Source: a virus. From it: 20,418 nt of DNA. The position numbers were made by a program, and so were the translations under genes. Where the stretch lies: the IMG/VR virus record IMGVR_UViG_3300050121_000016, positions 1 through 20,418 of that record. One strand, written 5' to 3'. Within the stretch, counting starts at the first letter, position 1. Each line of letters opens with the position of its first letter. This document shows, one piece after another, positions 6,076 through 13,385 of the stretch. The notes beneath the pieces were generated by a model. The model made no database searches, was not told where the DNA came from, and worked only from the letters and a program-made list of their open reading frames with translations.

Positions 6076-7662
6076 TTAAAGTTGATAATCAAATTGTAAA
6101 GCAAATGATGATGTACTTGTAGTTGTTGCGTGATAGTAAAAATATCCAGTAGTAGCTGAATTAATAATAATGAGCCCAGAAGTAAATGTAGTACTAATAT
6201 TTCCTTCATTAATTGTTGCTACTCCTACACCTTGTGGATAATTAGAATTTATAACAGGGAGTGAAAAGCCTAACTGTACTGAACCTGTAGCTGTTGGGGT
6301 TACAGACCCATTAATTGAAACATGAACAACACTACCAAGTCTTATATAACTAACAAAAACAGCAGTACTACTTGTTATATTTGTAGTATTTGTTAGTGAT
6401 GGAACATAAGTACCACTTATAAAATTAGATGCAGTCACACTACCATCTATATTTACATTTCCTTGATTAAATTGATAAGCAAATTTATTAGTAGAATGTC
6501 TCCAATCTACTGTAAACCCATTGTTTACTAAGTAAATCCCTGCTCTAAATATCTTTCTGTTATCAGTAGAATCTCCTGCTACAGCATTTAATCCATAAGT
6601 AGAGGAGCTATCATTATTAAGAGTTCCTACATCTAAAGAACTAATACCTTGTGGTGCAGTAAGTACTGAATATCCAACTGTTGAAATGCCACCACTATTA
6701 AGATTTATATCCCCCCTGTTAAACTTATAACTAAACTTTGATGTAGAATTTATCCAATCAATATTTAATCCATCATCCCCTGTATCAAATCCTACTTTAA
6801 ATAACTTTCTATTTGCACCAATATAACTAATTACAGATACACCATATACTCCTGTACTATCTCCATTATAAGAGAAGAAATCAGCAGTTGCATATCCAGT
6901 ATGTCCTACCATTCTTAACTCAGTTCCTATAAGTGGAGTAGTAAGTGTACCACCTGTTAATCCATAATCTGCAAATATGGTAGGGTGATATCCACTATAC
7001 CACTGTGCATTATTGGTAACATTAGATAACCCTACTTCAGCTTTAGTATAATTAGGTTTAAGTGGTTGCTTAGCCCAAGGATAAACATCAGAAGCTGGAA
7101 GTGTTATAGGATAATCAGGAAGCCCATACCCAATAGGTGTAATAGGGTGAAATCCTGAGTACCATTGTTTATGATTAAGTACACTATCTAACCCTATTTC
7201 TGATTTAGTATAAGTAGGTTTTACAGATGCTTTTGCCCAAGTATAAATAGTTGGGTCACTTTCTGAAGATATATAACCAGCAGGATTAGTTGAATTATAA
7301 GGAGTAAATCCTAAATTATTTTGTTTAGTGTTATTAATAGCAAGTATAGTAGAATAGAATCTTGCTAAACTTACATATCCTGAAGTAGTCCCAGTGCTAT
7401 CATTAGAATATTTATAAGAACCTAACCCTGATTCAATAATATCAGTACCTAAAATACAGGTAGATAAACTCTTTATACCAGATAAAGGTTGTAATACAAG
7501 ATATTCCTTATAATTGGATTGATTAATGATCTTTACAAACGCAGGAATATTATCTACAAATGATAAAGTAGCATTGGGTATTTTTACTATTTTAGTGGTA
7601 ACTACCTGACTATTAGAATAGAGAGTAAATAATAATAGTAAGATAGTTAAATATTTTTTCAT
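6076..7662 (-). CDS. Exported tail-fibre-like protein with two internal duplications
   Basis: 528 residues. The signal peptide MKKYLTILLLLFTLYSNS is followed by Gln19 at +1. Residues about 24-78 match the N-terminal domain of the 650-residue fibre (KEY, PL, then STCILGTD). Residues 142-170 and 196-224 are a repeat of the form WAKxxxKPxYTKxE(I/V)GL ending QWYSG(F/Y)HP; the YTKAEVGL element is common in phage fibres. Residues 268-321 and 351-405 are a second duplication, with shared NRK(L/I)F, DW, STxKF and a closing N(I/L). Residues about 416-528 form a beta-rich C-terminal tip starting SGTYVPSLTNTTNI, a pattern I recall from Bacteroidota phage and prophage fibres. It starts 3 bases after the 290-residue tail gene ends, so it is co-transcribed with virion genes. 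Confidence 0.85.
   Translation of the reverse strand: MKKYLTILLLLFTLYSNSQVVTTKIVKIPNATLSFVDNIPAFVKIINQSNYKEYLVLQPLSGIKSLSTCILGTDIIESGLGSYKYSNDSTGTTSGYVSLARFYSTILAINNTKQNNLGFTPYNSTNPAGYISSESDPTIYTWAKASVKPTYTKSEIGLDSVLNHKQWYSGFHPITPIGYGLPDYPITLPASDVYPWAKQPLKPNYTKAEVGLSNVTNNAQWYSGYHPTIFADYGLTGGTLTTPLIGTELRMVGHTGYATADFFSYNGDSTGVYGVSVISYIGANRKLFKVGFDTGDDGLNIDWINSTSKFSYKFNRGDINLNSGGISTVGYSVLTAPQGISSLDVGTLNNDSSSTYGLNAVAGDSTDNRKIFRAGIYLVNNGFTVDWRHSTNKFAYQFNQGNVNIDGSVTASNFISGTYVPSLTNTTNITSSTAVFVSYIRLGSVVHVSINGSVTPTATGSVQLGFSLPVINSNYPQGVGVATINEGNISTTFTSGLIIINSATTGYFYYHATTTSTSSFALQFDYQL
6448..7239 (-). repeat. Two pairs of internal coding repeats in the 528-residue fibre gene
   Basis: Pair 1 lies at 7153-7239 and 6991-7077 and encodes the WAK-KP-YTK-E-GL-QWYSG unit. 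Pair 2 lies at 6700-6861 and 6448-6612 and encodes a unit of about 54 residues with NRK(L/I)F near its middle and STxKF(S/A)Y near its end. The copies have diverged at protein level, so these are old duplications of the kind that lengthen fibre shafts. Confidence 0.8.
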
Positions 7663-7665
7663 AAT

Positions 7666-8538
7666 CTATTTCTTTAATACAATATACCCTGATACATTAG
7701 ACCCTATATCATAAGTTATAGAATCTAATTTTCCACTTATTCTTGTTAATTTAGGAGTTGCCTGACTAATTTGTTCTGTATCAAATTCATCTACTATAAC
7801 AAGTATAGTAGTAGGATATTGTCCATAAGCAGGATAAATAGTATTATAAGATGTTATTGAAGGAGTTGGGGTATCTACAAAATAAATAATTGCATTTTCT
7901 AATGTTCCTATTGGAACAACACTTGTAGAAAGCACATTCTTACCAATTCCATAAATTATAAACACTTTTTCATATTGAGTAAGTGGTGTAGCAAAAGAAA
8001 TCTGTCCTATTAAATTACTAAACCCATAATCAGTAGTAGTTAATGGTTGTGTCTCTCTTATAATCTGAATAACAGTAGCATTAATAAGTTCTGGTATAGT
8101 AATTTGTGATGTACTTCCTGTAGCTATATAAGTAGTACTTAAAGTCCTTTCATACCTTAATACATTAGATAAATTAAGAGCTACATTATAGTTAGGTATC
8201 ATCATTCCACTTAATCCTGATTCGTCCTCATGTTGGTAATTATCATAAATAACTCCCTGCATTATAGTAGCTACTAAATCATCTAATTGTTTTGAACTAA
8301 TAGACACATTAAGCAAACTAACTAAATGTTTAATAATAGTAATTACTTGCGAAGATACAATATTTGTAGTTGTTCCTAATTTAATAATCATCCATGTATA
8401 CATAGAGATTATATTTAAATCAGTAAGTTCTCTTGAAGTATTATTAACACCTATTCTCCAATGTTTTATAAGACTATCAATCCTTTTAAGGTAGGAAGTA
8501 TTTACTAATTGCCCAAATATACTTAAGTTTGTATCCAC
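7666..8538 (-). CDS. Probable tail/virion structural protein, function unknown
   Basis: 290 residues with no signal peptide and no membrane segment. The first 110 residues look helical (LVNTSYLKRIDSLIKHW, then a stretch with SSKQLDDLVATIMQG). From about residue 125 onward it is beta-rich, with TSQITIPELINATVIQIIRE and later segments ending SNVSGYIVLKK. The gene sits 2 bases after the 198-residue gene and 3 bases before the first fibre gene, a tight cluster between ring/structural proteins and fibres. This position suggests a fibre-attachment or distal tail component. The assignment rests on context and style of sequence, since I do not recognise a named family. Confidence 0.65.
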   Translation of the reverse strand: MDTNLSIFGQLVNTSYLKRIDSLIKHWRIGVNNTSRELTDLNIISMYTWMIIKLGTTTNIVSSQVITIIKHLVSLLNVSISSKQLDDLVATIMQGVIYDNYQHEDESGLSGMMIPNYNVALNLSNVLRYERTLSTTYIATGSTSQITIPELINATVIQIIRETQPLTTTDYGFSNLIGQISFATPLTQYEKVFIIYGIGKNVLSTSVVPIGTLENAIIYFVDTPTPSITSYNTIYPAYGQYPTTILVIVDEFDTEQISQATPKLTRISGKLDSITYDIGSNVSGYIVLKK

Positions 8539-8540
8539 AG

Positions 8541-9137
8541 TTATTCCAGATTTTCAACATCAAAGGTTAATATATCATTAATTGCATTAAGAGTAATACC
8601 AAACTTGGTTACATCATAGTAGATAGCAGATTCTATTAATGCCTGAAGTAGCATAAATAAAGTAGTAGTTTCTTTAATATATAAAGATTCCTGGTTTGGT
8701 TTATAATAAAAAGGAATATTTACTATTCTTTTAAATACTTTATCCTGTACTACATAATAAGTCATAATATCATAAGTTGATATATAACCTGTACCAAATG
8801 GATCAGTTGTAGATATTTTATAAACAACAGAATAAGTACCATCAGCAAGTACATCACCTAAACTTCCACCTATTAAAGCACTTGGAATATTATAAACTAA
8901 TTCATCTACAGTAGCAGTTTGGAAATCAATACCTAAATCATTTATAATATCCAAATCATAAATAATTCCAGAAGGATTGGTTACAAATAAATGAGCATAT
9001 ACCACAGCAGTAAGTGCTAGATTATGCACTCCCCAACCAGTAGGGTTTGTATCTGCATTATATAAACCAGTAGAATCAACTAAAGTTAGTTGACTATAAC
9101 TTGTTAATCTGTTTTGTAATGTGAGTTGTAGTGCCAT
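8541..9137 (-). CDS. Probable tail/neck structural protein, function unknown
   Basis: 198 residues with no signal peptide. The N-terminal half is beta-rich and contains DSTGLYNADTNPTGWGVHN, a D-x-TG-x-Y plus NPTGWG pattern that I recall in structural proteins of Bacteroidota phages. The region around residues 110-130 continues as strands (GTYSVVYKI). The C-terminus (about 155-190) is helical (LFMLLQALIESAIYYDVTKFG). It is the first gene after the terminator at 9147-9190, so its transcript must come from read-through or from an unseen promoter in 9191-9270. It is 2 bases from the next gene and is likely part of the same complex as that protein. Confidence 0.65.
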   Translation of the reverse strand: MALQLTLQNRLTSYSQLTLVDSTGLYNADTNPTGWGVHNLALTAVVYAHLFVTNPSGIIYDLDIINDLGIDFQTATVDELVYNIPSALIGGSLGDVLADGTYSVVYKISTTDPFGTGYISTYDIMTYYVVQDKVFKRIVNIPFYYKPNQESLYIKETTTLFMLLQALIESAIYYDVTKFGITLNAINDILTFDVENLE

Positions 9138-9146
9138 ATCTTTTAA

Positions 9147-9190
9147 GTAAAACAGGGAGATAAATACTTTTTATAATACTTACCTCCCTG
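9147..9190 (-). terminator. Intrinsic terminator after the 426-residue structural gene
   Basis: On the minus strand CAGGGAG (9190-9184) pairs with CTCCCTG (9159-9153). The pairing continues inward for seven more pairs, two of them G-U, giving a stem of about 14 base pairs and a loop of about 10 bases. TTTT follows directly (9152-9149). It lies in the 133-base gap between two structural genes, and no other coding sequence is visible there. Confidence 0.85.
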
Positions 9191-9241
9191 CAAATTTAAG
9201 TTAAAAACTAATTTATTCCTAAACAATACAATTCAAATTTA
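9191..9241 (-). promoter_or_regulatory. Two TAAATTTG boxes in the 9138-9270 gap (weak promoter candidates)
   Basis: TAAATTTG, an exact match to the Bacteroidota -7 box TAnnTTTG, occurs on the minus strand at 9198-9191 and 9241-9234. The first has TTG 25 bases upstream, longer than usual; the second has no TTG at normal spacing. Both lie before the terminator stem, so a transcript from either would have to pass it. Chance matches in AT-rich DNA are likely. Confidence 0.2.
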
Positions 9242-9270
9242 TAACATATTATATTATATATTATAATGAA

Positions 9271-10551
9271 CTATGATGCTATTTCAGTAGCTAATGAAGC
9301 TACATTAGAAGTAATATTAGTATTAGCTGTAAGATATGCCTGAAGGGTTACACAAAGTCCAGTATTTGCATCAGTAAATACTGTTCCAGTAGCAGGTTTA
9401 GCACAAGCAAGATAGAGTTGTTTGTAAGAAGTCTCTACATCACCAAGAGTAGTTCCCATTTCATTAACAAACTCAATTACAATCATTCCATAAGTAACTG
9501 TTGATACAGCTTCAGTACGGAAAGTTGGATAAGGAACTTGTGCTCTGTAGAAGTTGCCTTCATTACCTTGAAGTAATTGTTCCATAGAAGCAATTTCTTC
9601 ATAAGTACCATCACCTTCTTTAGCAGCAGCAGAATTGGTAATAGTAGTTACACCACAATCCTGAAGATTCAAAGCCCAACGTGGAAGTAAATAATTAAAT
9701 TTAGGAGCATCAAACTTGAAAGTTGATCCTGTTAATTTAATCCCCCAATCTCCACCAGTAGCAGCACTTAAGAAACTTGCATTAGCAACTGTTCCATTAG
9801 CACCCTGATAAGGAGTAGTAAGAGTTACAGTTCCTGTAGCAACACTATCAACTACATAAACTGGAGTTGTAAGAGCAGTTCCACCAATACGAATAAATGT
9901 ACCTGCAACTAATCCATGATTGTCAGCACTTACAGCAAGTACTTTAGAACCTTTGGAAGCAGCAGTTACAGTAACAGCATTAGTAGCAACTGTACCAGCA
10001 CCACTATAAACCATCTCTACCTTGATATTGTTAGTACCATATTTAATGGTTTCAGGTTCTCTGCTTAATTGAGTAATTAAAGCAGAAGCTAAGCCTACAG
10101 CAACTTCAGCTTGTGTAGCAGAAGAATCTGATAAGTAAGATGCAGTTTTAACTCTCTGTTGTGCAAAACCAGCAATATCAATAGGTTTCATATACAGACG
10201 TGCAGTATACCAGTTACTATTAATTAAATCAATTGCACCTGAAACTCCATTATAACCAATATAATCCAACTGTTGTGTTGCAGCAGCAGCTCTAGTTGCA
10301 TTAATTGATTTAATTTTGTTAGCTTTGATAGTATCACTATAATTAAGTGTACCATCAGACAATTTAGTTGCTATCTTAAACTCTGTAGGCAGAGTTCCAG
10401 CAGCATTTACTATAATTCCACCTGGACTCATAACTACAGATTCACCATTAAACATACCAGCAAGGTCTGTATCAATATTATGTGAATGGGTTAAAGTCTT
10501 AGTGTCATTCTTTACTATAAGTAAATTTGCAACATTGTGTTGAGTAATCAT
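9271..10551 (-). CDS. Probable high-copy virion structural protein (tail or head), function unknown
   Basis: 426 residues with no signal peptide. The N-terminus MITQHNVANLLIVKNDTKTL is followed by mixed alpha/beta sequence to about residue 175, including a helix AEVAVGLASALITQLSREPE. Residues about 200-262 look like an inserted beta module (ADNHGLVAGTFIRIGG, then TTPYQGANGTV), the 'HGL..G..(V/I)RI.G' pattern seen in phage structural proteins. The main fold resumes at GDWGIKLTGSTFKFDAPKF. Apart from the major capsid gene, it is the only gene followed by a strong terminator, which suggests high expression. A tail tube, tail sheath or head surface protein would all fit; I cannot choose between them from sequence alone. 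Confidence 0.7.
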   Translation of the reverse strand: MITQHNVANLLIVKNDTKTLTHSHNIDTDLAGMFNGESVVMSPGGIIVNAAGTLPTEFKIATKLSDGTLNYSDTIKANKIKSINATRAAAATQQLDYIGYNGVSGAIDLINSNWYTARLYMKPIDIAGFAQQRVKTASYLSDSSATQAEVAVGLASALITQLSREPETIKYGTNNIKVEMVYSGAGTVATNAVTVTAASKGSKVLAVSADNHGLVAGTFIRIGGTALTTPVYVVDSVATGTVTLTTPYQGANGTVANASFLSAATGGDWGIKLTGSTFKFDAPKFNYLLPRWALNLQDCGVTTITNSAAAKEGDGTYEEIASMEQLLQGNEGNFYRAQVPYPTFRTEAVSTVTYGMIVIEFVNEMGTTLGDVETSYKQLYLACAKPATGTVFTDANTGLCVTLQAYLTANTNITSNVASLATEIAS

Positions 10552-10577
10552 GATTTATTGGTATTAAGTTAAACTAA

Positions 10578-10967
10578 TTATATGATGTGATATGCAAAAA
10601 TTAATGTTCCATTCAATGCATCAGTTGCATGATTGTTTCTAAATGTAAATGTAATTGTATTAGTAGTTGCTACAGCACTGATAAGTGAAGGATAAACAGT
10701 TGTGTTAGTCCCACCTGTAATAGTAGCTACTATTTTATTAGAAGAAGTAACTCCAGCAACTGTTGCAGCAGAAGTTGCTACAGTAACTCCAGCAGTAGTA
10801 AGGGAAGTAGTTGTAAATGAACCATCCTTAGCTACAATTGCAGCTATTGCAGTGGTATTAGTATTAATCTGATCTACAGCAGGATTAAACTTATCTGCAA
10901 GTACAGGTGTAGGGTCTTTTACATTTTTTGAATAGGTGTACTTCGTCACCTTTTGAATTGTTGCCAT
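10578..10967 (-). CDS. Small head-decoration or fibre-like virion protein
   Basis: 129 residues. The N-terminus (to about residue 45) contains FNPAVDQINTNTTAIAAIV, an anchor-like segment that I recall at the start of short phage fibre or head-fibre proteins. Residues about 48-60 (KDGSFTTTSLTTAGV) are a Thr-rich linker. The C-terminal half is alternating beta sequence (IVATITGGTNTTVYPSLI, then TFTFRNNHATDALNGTLIF), compatible with a trimeric knob. It begins two bases after the stop of the 228-residue ring-type gene and precedes the 426-residue structural gene by 26 bases. A capsid-surface or collar role is inferred from size and position. Confidence 0.6.
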   Translation of the reverse strand: MATIQKVTKYTYSKNVKDPTPVLADKFNPAVDQINTNTTAIAAIVAKDGSFTTTSLTTAGVTVATSAATVAGVTSSNKIVATITGGTNTTVYPSLISAVATTNTITFTFRNNHATDALNGTLIFAYHII

Positions 10968-10969
10968 AA

Positions 10970-11656
10970 TTATTTTGTTTTGTTAGTTAAATTGTTATTC
11001 ATTATTGCTATTTCTAAAGCTATTTTAACAGCTTCATCTACTATATCCTGATGAACTAAAGGAAGTAAATTAGATGAAGTAGAAGTTTCTATAGATATTT
11101 GTGCAGGTGTATTAAGATATGCAACATGGTACATATAAATCTGTACTCCTGCTATTGTAATAAGTTCATGTAAACTTTCATTAGTTACATTGTTTCCTAT
11201 ATCAACTCTCCAAACACAACCTTCATAGGGTTGTTTAAATGGATTATTTATGTGCCTGTTATAAGTGTCAAGAGTTATAGGTCTTGTGTAAACTCTCTGA
11301 TAATCTGCAACAGTTGAAGTAACAACCCCATTAACATCAATATTAAGTGTACATTCTTCCTTTAGAGTGTACATCATTCCTGTTGGTAATTTCCAATACT
11401 CTCCATTAGGGTGATGTCCAGTTTGAGTAGATGATACAGCACTTCTAGTTAAGTCAGTATTTATTGCTATAGGAGCTAATATTCTCCTTGCTTTCTCACT
11501 CTGCTCATAAATAGAATAATAATATTCTACAATTCTTCTCTGTCCTTCATTCAGATAGTAAGTAACATCTGAAGTAGTTCTTTGAAGATTTGCAGGAACA
11601 TCATTAAAACTATTTAGTTTTTCCTGAAAAGCATATAACATTTCATCTACTGTCAT
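10970..11656 (-). CDS. Head-tail connector/ring-type protein (paralogue 2)
   Basis: 228 residues. It begins MTVDEMLYAFQEKLNSF and shares with its upstream neighbour the elements DVTYYLNEGQRRIVEYYY (about residues 29-46) and, near the C-terminus, VHQDIVDEAVKIALEIA. These helices flank a central beta domain (about 60-170) with NGEYWKLPTGMMY. The 'MTxxEM ... LNxAQxxIV ... IVxxAVxxAL' layout is how I remember the ring/gatekeeper proteins below the portal in crAss-like phages. Its start codon overlaps the stop of the 217-residue paralogue by 4 bases (ATGA), so the two are probably made in linked amounts. A connector-ring role is inferred from family resemblance and position. Confidence 0.7.
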   Translation of the reverse strand: MTVDEMLYAFQEKLNSFNDVPANLQRTTSDVTYYLNEGQRRIVEYYYSIYEQSEKARRILAPIAINTDLTRSAVSSTQTGHHPNGEYWKLPTGMMYTLKEECTLNIDVNGVVTSTVADYQRVYTRPITLDTYNRHINNPFKQPYEGCVWRVDIGNNVTNESLHELITIAGVQIYMYHVAYLNTPAQISIETSTSSNLLPLVHQDIVDEAVKIALEIAIMNNNLTNKTK

Positions 11657-12306
11657 GATTGTGTAGTTATTTTACTAAGTTTTGTTGCTTTTAAAGCTTC
11701 CTGTACTGCATATTCAACTATCTTAGCATGAAGCATAAGATTGAGTTCACAAGATACTGTAGTATCTTCTATTTTAATCCTTAAAGGGTATCTTACATAA
11801 ACAAGCTCTGCTGTAGTTGGAGTAGTAGTATAATTATCATAGAGTATTACAAGACTGTTTCCTTTTGCAGTACTATCAAATATATTTTCAAAGTAAACTT
11901 TAGGATATTTAAACAGTACTTTATTAAGTGTAGTTTTAAAGAATTTTTGTGCTAAAAGAATATCTATTACATCATTAGTAAAGTATTCATTAGTTGCTAC
12001 TGGATTAGTCCTTGTAGCTATTAAAGTTCTTGAACTTACATAATACAAATAATCAGTTATCCCTGTAAGACTATTATAAACAGCATTAGTTATAGTAGGA
12101 TGTGCTGATAGAGTTAAGTTCCCTAAATTTCTTACAATATTAGACATGTTAGCAAAGTTTTTACTAATGTATAACTCCTCAACAAGTCTATCTTGTGCAA
12201 GATTAAGAAAGGAACTTAACTCTGAATCTTCCCAACCAGGAGAACTAAATGATGTAGCAGCATCATATTGTACTAAGAAGGAAGCTTTCATTTCAGCAGC
12301 AGTCAT
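11653..12306 (-). CDS. Head-tail connector/ring-type protein (paralogue 1)
   Basis: 217 residues. It begins MTAAEMKASFLVQYDAATSF, then SELSSFLNLAQDRLVEELYI (about residues 27-46), a central beta domain (about 60-185) and a C-terminal helix (LMLHAKIVEYAVQEALKATK). This is the same plan as the following gene, so the pair arose by duplication. The N-terminal helix pattern resembles ring proteins between portal and tail in crAss-like phages (from memory). It follows the 324-residue gene after 5 bases. Its likely place in the particle is the neck, contacting the portal or the next ring. Confidence 0.7.
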   Translation of the reverse strand: MTAAEMKASFLVQYDAATSFSSPGWEDSELSSFLNLAQDRLVEELYISKNFANMSNIVRNLGNLTLSAHPTITNAVYNSLTGITDYLYYVSSRTLIATRTNPVATNEYFTNDVIDILLAQKFFKTTLNKVLFKYPKVYFENIFDSTAKGNSLVILYDNYTTTPTTAELVYVRYPLRIKIEDTTVSCELNLMLHAKIVEYAVQEALKATKLSKITTQS

Positions 12307-12311
12307 ATTAT

Positions 12312-13286
12312 TTATTCTTTAATTGTTTTCTCTCTTTTATTACTGTCAATTTGTGCCAGTAATCTTAATTTTTCTTCATTGTTTCTTTCATCCTTGAAAT
12401 AGAGAATTGCATCTGTAACAGAATTTCCAATAGGAACACCATCACTTAGCATAAAGGTAGTTCCACTTCTTCTGATTGCACCACACATCATTCCATTATG
12501 AATGATAAGTTTCTGCTCATAATCAGATTTAATAGTTGTAAGAAATGATTCAATATCCCTATCAATAATCTTAGTAATTTCTGCCTTTAGCCAATCTACT
12601 GTACTATCCATAGAGGGTTTAATTGCAACCCTGTTTTCCAGCCAGTAAACATTTAAGAAGTCAAACATACTTCCATGTGATTTAGATATTTTATGTGCAA
12701 AAGCAAAAGCTTCAGACATTTGATCTAATCTATTAGATTTAGTTGCTTCTTCATATCCAGCATCAACTACAGCAATCCTGTAAGTACCTTGGTCAAATCT
12801 TGCATCCCAAGAAGGAGCAATAATTCCACCCAGTCCTACATTAGATAAAAGCACTTTGTATTTGATATAATCCATAGGTTTACTAAGGTCTAATATATCC
12901 AATACTGTTTCATCAGCTACAACTCCCTGATTCTTAATAAGTCTGTATTCAAATGTATGCCAGTAATTGTAAGCACCTGTAGAAGGGTTACTTTTTCTGT
13001 ACACACTTAAATCACCTACTTCAAAATCAAGTCCAGATACTTTCTTATTTTCAAAGAACTTTCTTTCTTCATCAGTTAAGGGATCAACTAAATCTCCTGA
13101 TAAAGCATTAATTGGAACAGTAATTATCATCTTTGTATTCTCATACATGAAATTACCTGAATGTTCCTTACCAAGCCATTTACCTTCTTTTGTAATGGGT
13201 TTAACCATTATCTTTTTTCTAGGTAATGTAAAACTTGATTTAATTTCTTCAACTTCCGCCACTGTTTCAACTTGTTGTTTTGCCAT
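12312..13286 (-). CDS. Post-capsid virion protein, function unknown
   Basis: 324 residues, soluble, with no signal peptide. After an acidic start (KQQVETVAEVEEIKSSF) comes PRKKIMVKPITKEGKW (about 22-37), then GLDFEVGDLSVYRKSNP and DLSKPMDYIKYKVLLSNVG (about 135-155), and a stretch with APSWDARFDQGTYRIAVVD. I recall similar proteins directly downstream of capsid genes in Bacteroidota phages, without a settled function. The gene starts 37 bases after the T tract of the capsid terminator, and its ATG is preceded by purine-rich AAGAAGAAGAAACA, an unusually SD-like leader for this window. Head completion or an accessory capsid role is inferred from position. Confidence 0.65.
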   Translation of the reverse strand: MAKQQVETVAEVEEIKSSFTLPRKKIMVKPITKEGKWLGKEHSGNFMYENTKMIITVPINALSGDLVDPLTDEERKFFENKKVSGLDFEVGDLSVYRKSNPSTGAYNYWHTFEYRLIKNQGVVADETVLDILDLSKPMDYIKYKVLLSNVGLGGIIAPSWDARFDQGTYRIAVVDAGYEEATKSNRLDQMSEAFAFAHKISKSHGSMFDFLNVYWLENRVAIKPSMDSTVDWLKAEITKIIDRDIESFLTTIKSDYEQKLIIHNGMMCGAIRRSGTTFMLSDGVPIGNSVTDAILYFKDERNNEEKLRLLAQIDSNKREKTIKE

Positions 13287-13323
13287 TGTTTCTTCTTCTT
13301 AAGTTATTAGTTTGTGACCAATT

Positions 13324-13361
13324 TAAAAAAGAAACTGGTGAGGTGGTCAGTCCCACCAGTT
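13324..13361 (-). terminator. Intrinsic terminator after the major capsid gene
   Basis: On the minus strand AACTGGTG (13361-13354) pairs perfectly with CACCAGTT (13340-13333). The intervening bases can form a nested GTGG/CCAC stem. After T and C, six T follow (13330-13325). It sits 25 bases beyond the capsid stop codon, inside a 99-base gap with no other coding signal. It probably sets capsid expression above that of the downstream genes, which would need partial read-through. Confidence 0.88.
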
Positions 13362-13385
13362 CTTTAATCTAAAGCAAGCAGCAGT

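Noticed and set aside
6072-6209. 46-residue N-terminal extension of the fibre gene that ends at 4110
   Set aside because: It overlaps the end of the 528-residue fibre gene and lacks fibre or signal features; the ATG at 6071 starts a clear signal peptide 4 bases after that gene's stop.
842-7662. Diversity-generating retroelement acting on the fibre genes
   Set aside because: No reverse transcriptase and no template/variable repeat pair is visible here; the repeats found are old coding duplications. It could still lie outside the window.
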